DNA of 39,914 nt from Bacteroidales bacterium UBA1199 (GTDB lineage: Bacteria > Bacteroidota > Bacteroidia > Bacteroidales > UBA932): positions 17,164 to 57,077 of the forward strand of contig DBXZ01000046.1 in the NCBI GenBank assembly GCA_002309795.1, in the 5' to 3' direction. The notes beneath the pieces are model-generated. The model saw only the letters and a list, made by a program, of their open reading frames with translations, was not told the origin of the DNA and ran no database searches. Every line of letters begins with the position of its first letter. Position 1 is the first letter of the stretch. The position numbers and the translations under genes were made by a program. Shown here piece after piece: positions 7,453 through 13,948 of this stretch.

Positions 7453-8619
7453 TTAGTCTTCAATCACGTTGTCCTTGTTGTAGGTGTGGACCTTGGCTGC
7501 ACCTGCGAGGATCAGGTAGCCGTTCTCTGCCAATGCCTCAAGCTCGTCTTCGCCCGGATAGATCTTGACCGGAGCGACCCAGCCGACCCGTTCTGCGATG
7601 CCGCCGGTCACGGTCTTGCTGTGGGCGATGCCGCCGGTGATGAGGATGGCGTCCACCTTTCCGTTCACCACGGTTGCCAGCGCTGCGATATATTTACTGA
7701 TATTCAGCACGAAAGCCTTCATGAAGAGGACGTATTCCTCTTTGCCTTCCGCCGCGCGCTGCTCCACGACACGCATGTCGTTGGTACCGAACCATGCCAC
7801 CGCACCGCCGCGGCCGACCAGTTTCTTCTTGATCTCCTCTTTGGTGTATTTACCGCTGAAGCACATGTCTACCAGCGGGAAAGGAGGGCAACCGCCGGCA
7901 CGTTCCGGGGTGATGGGGCCGTCGCCGCCCAGCGCGTTGGTCGTATCGATGATACGGCCCTTGCTGTGGAGCGAAACGGAGACGCCGCCGCCCATGTGGC
8001 ACACGATGGCCGTGGTCTCTTCCGCCTTTTTGCCGGTCTCACGCAGGTAACGGCGCACGATCGCGCGCGAATTGAGCGTATGGAGGACCGAGGTGCGCTG
8101 GAATTCGGGAACGCCGGTAATGCGGCATTCGGCGATCATTTCATCGGCCATCGGCGCGTCTGCGATAAAGGCTTCGCAAGGACGGAAGCGGGGTGCAATC
8201 CCCTTCTTGGCGCGCAGTGCGTTGACGCGGGCTGCAATCTCCTCTCCGATCAGGGCGCTCAGGTTGCAGGCGTGCTTGCCGTCGCGGCAGGAGACGAGGA
8301 CCTCCCTCATTTCTGCGTTCACGCTGTAGACGCCGGCCACACAGGGGACGAAAAGACCGCCGCGGGCCATGATCAGGTCGATGGAATCCAGTTCGATACC
8401 GGCCTCGTCAAGCGCAGAGAGGATTGCCTCTGCACGCATCTTGTCCTGCTGCATCACGTCGGAGAAGGCGGCGAGGTCTTCTGCGGCATGGTCCAGCTTC
8501 TTTACGAAAGCCGATTCGCCATCTTTGAAAAGTGCGAATTTGGTGGTTGTGGAACCCGTATTGATGACAAGGATGTTGCCTACAGGTGCCTTTCCGTTGA
8601 TATTGTCAATTGCGCTCAT
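7453..8619 (-). CDS. buk: Butyrate / branched-chain fatty acid kinase
   Basis: 388 residues, acetate-kinase/ASKHA fold. VINTGSTTTKFALF at about residues 18-31 is the phosphate-1 motif. CHMGGGVSVSLHSKGRIIDT and the C-terminal ITGGIAHSK are typical of butyrate kinase rather than acetate kinase. It transfers phosphate between ADP/ATP and (iso)butyryl, isovaleryl or 2-methylbutyryl phosphate. It is first in the operon, 44 bases before ilvE. The usual partner phosphotransbutyrylase (ptb) is not in the window. An 8-bp inverted repeat surrounds its start. Confidence 0.88.
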   Translation of the reverse strand: MSAIDNINGKAPVGNILVINTGSTTTKFALFKDGESAFVKKLDHAAEDLAAFSDVMQQDKMRAEAILSALDEAGIELDSIDLIMARGGLFVPCVAGVYSVNAEMREVLVSCRDGKHACNLSALIGEEIAARVNALRAKKGIAPRFRPCEAFIADAPMADEMIAECRITGVPEFQRTSVLHTLNSRAIVRRYLRETGKKAEETTAIVCHMGGGVSVSLHSKGRIIDTTNALGGDGPITPERAGGCPPFPLVDMCFSGKYTKEEIKKKLVGRGGAVAWFGTNDMRVVEQRAAEGKEEYVLFMKAFVLNISKYIAALATVVNGKVDAILITGGIAHSKTVTGGIAERVGWVAPVKIYPGEDELEALAENGYLILAGAAKVHTYNKDNVIED

Positions 8620-8646
8620 ATTGTGCTTTAAATTAATTCACAATAT
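8618..8646. promoter_or_regulatory. Inverted repeat at the buk start codon
   Basis: ATATTGTG (8618-8625) and CACAATAT (8639-8646) are perfect inverted repeats separated by 13 bases, overlapping the first codon and 5' leader of buk. This could be an operator or an RNA hairpin limiting initiation. The rest of the 8620-8742 gap is AT-rich, with no clear TAnnTTTG box for the operon. Confidence 0.35.
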
Positions 8647-8742
8647 TAGCGATTATTATTGAATTGACAATCGACAAATCGTTATTTCTTCAATAATTTT
8701 TTAACAAAAAACGGGAAAATCGTGATAAACTGCAAGATATGA

Positions 8743-9576
8743 CTAGAGCCGTGCGGAAAGGTCCCTGTACACGGCACGCGAAACGGGGATGGAAATCCCG
8801 TCCGTATCCAGCTCAACGGTAATCAGGTCGTCGGGATCCTTCCGCAGCGCGACGATATGCGACAGGTTGACGAACCAGGAACGCTGGCAGCGGAAAAGGT
8901 TGTGCGGCTCCACCAGCGGAGCGATGGAATTCATCGTGGCGCGAAGCAGGTAATCCTTTACTTTTCCATTGTCAAGATAGTGGATCTTGACGTAGTTGTC
9001 TTCGGCGCGAATAAAGAGAATCGACTTGGCAGCCAGGACAATCCGCACCTGATTGTTGGAATCGGCAAAACGGATGTGATCTTTGGACGCCTCCGCTTCG
9101 TCCTCCTGATCCTTGGCGCCGATCAAGACGCAGATGACGGTAATGCCGAAATAGGGATAGACGAGGATCAGGAAACTGTATTGGAGACAGATGGCAACCT
9201 GTTGAAAATAAGGCGTGACAGCACCGCCCATCAGGCAGAGGTAGAGAGCCATGAAATAGGTCACCACAGAGATTTCGCCGAAACACCAGAAGCTGTACCC
9301 CAGCCAGTTTCTTTGAAGATGGCGGAAGAGCCCCCAGAAAAGCAGCCGGGTCAACAGAAGGGTTACCAGGATGATACACATGAGCATCGTGGTGTTGAAA
9401 TAGAAGAGTCCGCGGCCCATATCCAGCGCTTCACTCATCTCGAATGGCCGGTAAACCGCCACGACAAAGAAAAAGAAGTAAGCCGACAAGAGGATATACC
9501 ACAGCTGCGTACCGAACGACCCGAAGATTGCGGGCAGCGTTTTCAAGTTTGTGGCGGATTGCGTCTTTGCACTCAT
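8743..9576 (-). CDS. Membrane-bound LytTR-family transcriptional regulator
   Basis: 277 residues from the ATG at 9576. Four hydrophobic segments fill the N-terminal half (LWYILLSAYFFFF..., FYFNTTMLMCIILV..., ISVVTYFMALYLCLM, FILVYPYFGITVICVLIG). A LytTR DNA-binding domain follows (ILFIRAEDNYVKIHYLDNGK ... FRCQRSWFVNLSHIVAL). There is no receiver or kinase domain, so it resembles single-component membrane regulators of Bacteroidetes. The longer frame to 9606 is excluded because it would run into the -7 box at 9604-9611. It diverges from the split biosynthetic operon at 9699, which it may control. Confidence 0.88.
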   Translation of the reverse strand: MSAKTQSATNLKTLPAIFGSFGTQLWYILLSAYFFFFVVAVYRPFEMSEALDMGRGLFYFNTTMLMCIILVTLLLTRLLFWGLFRHLQRNWLGYSFWCFGEISVVTYFMALYLCLMGGAVTPYFQQVAICLQYSFLILVYPYFGITVICVLIGAKDQEDEAEASKDHIRFADSNNQVRIVLAAKSILFIRAEDNYVKIHYLDNGKVKDYLLRATMNSIAPLVEPHNLFRCQRSWFVNLSHIVALRKDPDDLITVELDTDGISIPVSRAVYRDLSARL

Positions 9577-9603
9577 TTCGTCCCAAAATTTAATATTTTG
9601 CCA

Positions 9604-9611
9604 CAAATATA
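9604..9611 (-). promoter_or_regulatory. -7 promoter box of the LytTR gene
   Basis: TATATTTG on the minus strand is an exact TAnnTTTG match 27 bases upstream of the chosen ATG. A TTTG lies 23 bases further upstream, slightly beyond the usual -33 spacing. Confidence 0.7.
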
Positions 9612-9672
9612 CGGTTTTTACGGAATTCTCACCCCAAATATCCCAGATTTCGCCACCGACCTATTAATAAAA

Positions 9673-9680
9673 TAACTTTG
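9673..9680 (+). promoter_or_regulatory. -7 promoter box of the condensation/ligase/ACP operon
   Basis: TAACTTTG is an exact TAnnTTTG match 18 bases before the ATG at 9699. It overlaps a TTG that could extend the frame to 9678, which argues against that earlier start. Confidence 0.7.
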
Positions 9681-9698
9681 CATCACATTTTAACAATA

Positions 9699-10550
9699 AT
9701 GATAAAATACCTTTTCATCATTCTGGCCATCAATTTCGCCGAACTTGACCGGGCCTTCCAGAAGACCGGTGACATTGCGGCGATCCGCACCCGGCTGGAG
9801 CAGACGCTTCCCGCTGCGGAGAATGATGCCGAGAAGGCGGAAGTCTATTGGCGCATTTCCCGCGCCTGCCTGCTGCAGGGCCAGGAGGCAACAACCAAAA
9901 AGGCAAAGCGCGAATTCTTTGCGGAAGGCATTCATTATGCTGAAGAGGCCATCAAAGCCGATCCGAACAATCCGCAGGGTTACCTCTGGCGCTGTACCAA
10001 CACCGGACGCGATGCGGAAACCCGCAAACTGATGGAACAGGCTGCGCTCGCTCCGAAGATGAGCGACGACCTGGCAACCGTCCTGGACAAGCTGGGCCGT
10101 ACGGACTGCTCCGAAGCCTGGCACACGCTTGCGGAAATCTGGATCCACCACCCGTTCAAGTCGAACGATGCAGCCATCAATTTCGGCAGGAAAGCGGCGC
10201 TGACCATTCCTGAAAACGAATTACGGCTCGTTACCCTCACCTTCCTCGCGCAAAACCTCTACAAGCGGAACTGGAGCGCTGCCCAGCGCCGCACCGCCGC
10301 TGCGTCCAATGCAAAGAAGTTTTTGTCAGCCCGGAAAAATATCGACAAATATGCCGCTTTCGACGGTGCTCCCAGGGATCTCCTTCGCGCTCCCTGGAAT
10401 GCAGAAGGCCTGGGCACCATCTCCGATCGTGAAGAGGCGCTTGCCATCCTTGAATATGCCATCGGGCGCTACCGCGCCTGCACCAGTCCTACCAAATTGG
10501 ACCAGGACGATTATAAACAATTATTAAGTCTCAAAGATCAATGGAAATGA
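9699..10550 (+). CDS. Helical-repeat (TPR-like) protein of unknown function
   Basis: 283 residues. A short hydrophobic N terminus (MIKYLFIILAINFAE) may be a signal or anchor, though it lacks a clear cleavage site. Then come paired amphipathic helices typical of TPR-like solenoids: KAEVYWRISRACLLQGQEA, FAEGIHYAEEAIKADPNNPQ, EAWHTLAEIWIHHP, DAAINFGRKAALTIPENE. The region resembles Bacteroidetes tetratricopeptide proteins without a named family. It is first in the operon, and its stop overlaps the start region of the condensation-domain gene. I cannot assign a biochemical role; scaffold or envelope partner of the following enzymes is a guess. Confidence 0.7.
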   Translation: MIKYLFIILAINFAELDRAFQKTGDIAAIRTRLEQTLPAAENDAEKAEVYWRISRACLLQGQEATTKKAKREFFAEGIHYAEEAIKADPNNPQGYLWRCTNTGRDAETRKLMEQAALAPKMSDDLATVLDKLGRTDCSEAWHTLAEIWIHHPFKSNDAAINFGRKAALTIPENELRLVTLTFLAQNLYKRNWSAAQRRTAAASNAKKFLSARKNIDKYAAFDGAPRDLLRAPWNAEGLGTISDREEALAILEYAIGRYRACTSPTKLDQDDYKQLLSLKDQWK

Positions 10551-11902
10551 ATTCCAACCCGACGCTCTACCATTTTACCTATTCCCAGGACGTCATTCGC
10601 CTTCAAAGCAAATATGCGCTCTTCAAGCGCGTGCTCAATATCCTGTTTTCCGTAACCTGCGACGAGGGTTTCGATGAGGCGCTCATGGAAAAGGCGCTCA
10701 ACCTGCTCTACGAACGCAACGACTGCCTCCGCCTCCGCTTTGTCAAGCAGGGCAAAGAGACCATGCAGTACTTCGAACCCGTCCGCACCGTGGGCTGTAT
10801 CCGTCGTGAAAAGTTCACGACCAGCGCACAGATGGAGCGCTTTTTCCGCTGCTTCCGCCGCAAACCCACCAACCTGGCCAAGGGTGACGCCCTGCGCGTA
10901 GTTTTCGCCGTCAATCCGGAAGGGAAACAGATGATTATCTTCAAGATCTGCCACTATGTAGCAGATACGTACGGAATCGGAATCCTCGTTAACGACCTTT
11001 TCGCCGTTTACAATGCCCTGCGCGACGGAAAGGAACTTCCTGAGGCTCCCGGCAGTTTTGAAGAGATTGTCCGCAAAGACAACGAGTATCGCAACGACGA
11101 GGCGGCTACGACGCGTGACAAGGAGTTCTTCCTCGACTACTACAAGAATCGTCACGCGCAGCACCCGGTCTACTGCGGCCCTCACGGCAACGGCAGCGAC
11201 CGCTGGCTCAAGCTCAAACGCAAGGGTAAATATTCCCTGCCCTACCTGATGGTCCGTTGTGACACAGAGGGTTACCAGTTTGTTATCCCCAGCGCAATCA
11301 CGGAAAAAGTGGTAAAATGGTGCACGGATCACGGTGTCTCCATGAACGCTTTCTTCTTCTTCAACTTCTCATTGGCCCTCTCGCTGATCAATGACCGCGA
11401 GACCCGCCTGGCGCCCGTGGAGATTCTCAACTGCCGCGGCACGGTCGCCGACCGCAAGGCCGCCGGCACCAAGGCGCAGGGCGTGTGTGTATGCACGGAG
11501 ATCGATTACGCCAAATCCTTCGCCGAAAACGTAGCCATACTCGCGCAGGAGCAGAACGAACTCTACCGGCATACCCGCCTGACCTATCTCGAAGGTGAGG
11601 CCTATCAGCACGAGGCGTGGAAACACTCCATGCTGGGAAGCGTGAACTGCGCCGGATTCTCCTTCATACCCTTCGCCGCTCCGGAAGGCATCAACCTGCA
11701 GATTCACAGCAACGGAAAGGGCGCACTGGTTACCTACGTCGCCATGATGCACAACCTGCGCACCAACGAAACCTTCGTCAACTACGACGTTCAGCGCCTG
11801 ATGATTACCCCCTGGCAGTTGATCGACTTCCAGAATGTCTACGTACGCACCATAGAAGCGGTGCTTGCAGACTCGGAATCTCCCCTTGAAAAACTCTTTT
11901 AA
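10541..11902 (+). CDS. Stand-alone condensation-domain acyltransferase (NRPS C-domain superfamily)
   Basis: 453 residues, about the size of one condensation domain and nothing else. The active-site HHxxxDG motif appears as CHYVADT at 137-143: the second (catalytic) His138 and Asp142 are kept, the first His is Cys and the Gly is Thr. The N-terminal half has the acceptor-like FDEALMEKALNLLYERNDCLRLRF segment seen in C domains and wax-ester/PapA acyltransferases. It probably joins an ACP-bound acyl chain to an amine or alcohol. Starts at 10541 and 10547 are both possible; the second overlaps the previous stop as ATGA. Ligase and ACP follow at once. Confidence 0.78.
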   Translation: MEMNSNPTLYHFTYSQDVIRLQSKYALFKRVLNILFSVTCDEGFDEALMEKALNLLYERNDCLRLRFVKQGKETMQYFEPVRTVGCIRREKFTTSAQMERFFRCFRRKPTNLAKGDALRVVFAVNPEGKQMIIFKICHYVADTYGIGILVNDLFAVYNALRDGKELPEAPGSFEEIVRKDNEYRNDEAATTRDKEFFLDYYKNRHAQHPVYCGPHGNGSDRWLKLKRKGKYSLPYLMVRCDTEGYQFVIPSAITEKVVKWCTDHGVSMNAFFFFNFSLALSLINDRETRLAPVEILNCRGTVADRKAAGTKAQGVCVCTEIDYAKSFAENVAILAQEQNELYRHTRLTYLEGEAYQHEAWKHSMLGSVNCAGFSFIPFAAPEGINLQIHSNGKGALVTYVAMMHNLRTNETFVNYDVQRLMITPWQLIDFQNVYVRTIEAVLADSESPLEKLF

Positions 11903-11914
11903 AAGAACCATACA

Positions 11915-13654
11915 GTGAATAAATATCGTACAGAACGCGAAAATCTCGGCTCGACTCTCCTGAAAGACGGTGACTACGGCAGCATCCGCGAGATGCTGGA
12001 GCGCATCAACCGCCTCATCCCCGGCAATCAGGTGTTGGCAGAACTGGACCAGGAAAAGAAAATCAAATACTATACGGCGCACGACGTTTACGAAGAGGTG
12101 ATGTGCCTCGGCGACGGCCTGATTGACGCCGGCCTGAAAGGCGGTCATATCGCCATCATTTCCGAAAACTGCTGCCGTTATGTCTTTGCTGACATCACCG
12201 TTTCGAGCGGCGTAGGCGTGGTCACCCCTATCGACTGCAACGCCCCGCTCCCGCTGATGGTCACGCTGCTGCAGAAATGCGAGGCGACGGCCGTCTTCTG
12301 CGGCGCCGGCTACCTGGACCTCGTCCGCGAGGCGCAGAAGAACTGCCCCCTGATCAAAACCGTCATCACGATGGACCGCAAGACCACCGGCGATCTGCAC
12401 TACGACGACCTCGTGGAACGCGGCCGTGCGCTCGCTTCCAAGAGCGTTTACCGTACGATTGACCTGGACCTGGACGCTCCCGCCAAGATTCTCTTTACCA
12501 GCGGCACGACCGGCGCCAACAAGGGCGTGGTCCTGACCAACCGCAACCTTGCTGCAAATATGATCAACTGCCTGGATGTCATTCAGGTAGAAGAGAACGA
12601 AGAGAACACTTCGATGAGTGTGCTTCCGATGCACCACGCTACGGAAATCAATACCCACATCATGGCGCGTATCGGAGCAGGCCGCCTGACCTACGTCAAT
12701 GACAACATGCGCAACATGATGACGAGCATCAAGATCTTCCAGCCCACGGTCATCACGATCGTCCCCATGATTGCCAATGCATTCTACAAGAACATCTGGG
12801 CGGCCGCCAAAAAAGCCGGCAAGGATGAAAAACTCCGCAAGGGCATCAAGCTCTGCAACCTGCTGCGAAAATTCGGCGTGGACAAAACGCACGATCTCTT
12901 CAAAGACGTCTATGCCCCCTTCGGCGGCAAGCTGAAGCTGATCGTATGCGGCGGTTCCATGCTTAACCCGGTAGTTATCAAGGGAATGAACGACCTTGGT
13001 ATCCGTATCCACAACGGCTACGGCATCACCGAATGCGGTCCGCTGATCTCCATGAATGCAGATACGCTGGACGAACACCTGAGCGTAGGCCCTGCCTGCC
13101 CGCAGCTGGAGGTTCGTCTGGATGGCGTGGACGAGGAAGGTGTCGGCGAACTCTGCGTCAAGGGCCCCAGCGTGGCCAAGGGGTACTACAACGACCCCGA
13201 CGCGACCGCAGCCGTATTCGGCGCCGACGGATTCTTCAATACGGGCGACAGCGCCCGCATCGACGCCAGGGGCCGCATTTTCCTCGTGGGCCGCAAGAAG
13301 AACACCATCGTCCTGCAGAACGGCAAGAACATCTGCCCGGAAGAGGTTGAAAACGTGCTGGAAACCGTGCTGGACTACGCCAAAGACATTGTGGTCTATC
13401 AGGCCGAACTCCGCAACGGAAATGCCGTCCGCGAGACGCTCTGCGCCGGTATCTTCATTGAAGATGAGGCACAGCGGAAAGACCGTGAAAAGATTGCCGC
13501 CGACATCCGTCGCGCCAACATGCAGTTGCCCGACTACAAACGTATTGAGTACGTCGAGCTCCCTGCTCAGGAATACGAAAAGACATCTACCCGCAAGATC
13601 CGCCGCACGCAGCTTCCCGCTACCTGCTCCGGTGAGGGTATTTCACTGATATAA
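11915..13654 (+). CDS. AMP-forming acyl-CoA/acyl-ACP ligase (ANL superfamily)
   Basis: 579 residues from a GTG at 11915; no ATG fits. Adenylate-forming motifs are complete: TSGTTG at 195-200 with Lys203, GYGITECG at 368-375, TGD at 443-445, and the catalytic C-terminal Lys561 in TSTRKIRR. It activates a carboxylic acid as acyl-AMP. The closest feel is long-chain fatty acyl-CoA synthetase/FAAL rather than an amino-acid A domain. With a dedicated ACP directly downstream, loading of that ACP is the likely second half-reaction. The gene lies 12 bases after the condensation-domain gene. Confidence 0.88.
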   Translation: MNKYRTERENLGSTLLKDGDYGSIREMLERINRLIPGNQVLAELDQEKKIKYYTAHDVYEEVMCLGDGLIDAGLKGGHIAIISENCCRYVFADITVSSGVGVVTPIDCNAPLPLMVTLLQKCEATAVFCGAGYLDLVREAQKNCPLIKTVITMDRKTTGDLHYDDLVERGRALASKSVYRTIDLDLDAPAKILFTSGTTGANKGVVLTNRNLAANMINCLDVIQVEENEENTSMSVLPMHHATEINTHIMARIGAGRLTYVNDNMRNMMTSIKIFQPTVITIVPMIANAFYKNIWAAAKKAGKDEKLRKGIKLCNLLRKFGVDKTHDLFKDVYAPFGGKLKLIVCGGSMLNPVVIKGMNDLGIRIHNGYGITECGPLISMNADTLDEHLSVGPACPQLEVRLDGVDEEGVGELCVKGPSVAKGYYNDPDATAAVFGADGFFNTGDSARIDARGRIFLVGRKKNTIVLQNGKNICPEEVENVLETVLDYAKDIVVYQAELRNGNAVRETLCAGIFIEDEAQRKDREKIAADIRRANMQLPDYKRIEYVELPAQEYEKTSTRKIRRTQLPATCSGEGISLI

Positions 13655-13666
13655 AACAAATTGAAA

Positions 13667-13912
13667 ATGGATATTAGAAAAGAACTGCTGGACATTATCC
13701 AGGATTACGTAGACTTTCCCGTTGGCGAGATCGACACGGCCTCTTCCTTCGCGGAATCCGCCGGACTCGACTCGTTCGTCTTTATCGAAATGGTGAGCGC
13801 GATCGAGGAGCACTTCGGAATTACCATTCCCAACGGCGACCTGATCGGCTTCCGGACCATCGACGATATCGTCTCGTACCTGAGCGGCCGTCTCTCCCTC
13901 GCGAGCGCATAG
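13667..13912 (+). CDS. Free acyl/peptidyl carrier protein
   Basis: 81 residues, acidic four-helix carrier. The phosphopantetheine attachment serine is Ser36 in GLDSFVFIEM. The canonical DSL is DSF here, a form common in biosynthetic carrier proteins outside fatty-acid synthesis. A TTG at 13661 would add two residues, but ATG at 13667 is preferred. It is last in the operon, 12 bases after the ligase, and presumably carries the acyl group made by the ligase and used by the condensation protein. No phosphopantetheinyl transferase is in the window. Confidence 0.92.
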   Translation: MDIRKELLDIIQDYVDFPVGEIDTASSFAESAGLDSFVFIEMVSAIEEHFGITIPNGDLIGFRTIDDIVSYLSGRLSLASA

Positions 13913-13932
13913 CGCGGTAAGCTTTTTTTCAC

Positions 13933-13940
13933 TATCTTTG
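13933..13940 (+). promoter_or_regulatory. -7 promoter box of the antiporter gene
   Basis: TATCTTTG is an exact TAnnTTTG match that ends only 8 bases before the antiporter ATG, so the message should have almost no leader. Confidence 0.65.
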
Positions 13941-13948
13941 GGGTTCGT

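Noticed and set aside
9577..9606. Ten-codon N-terminal extension of the LytTR regulator.
   Set aside because: It would start inside the TATATTTG promoter box.
11369..13078. 569-codon minus-strand frame opposite the condensation and ligase genes.
   Set aside because: The plus-strand frames contain complete catalytic motifs; the opposite translation is low-complexity without family features.
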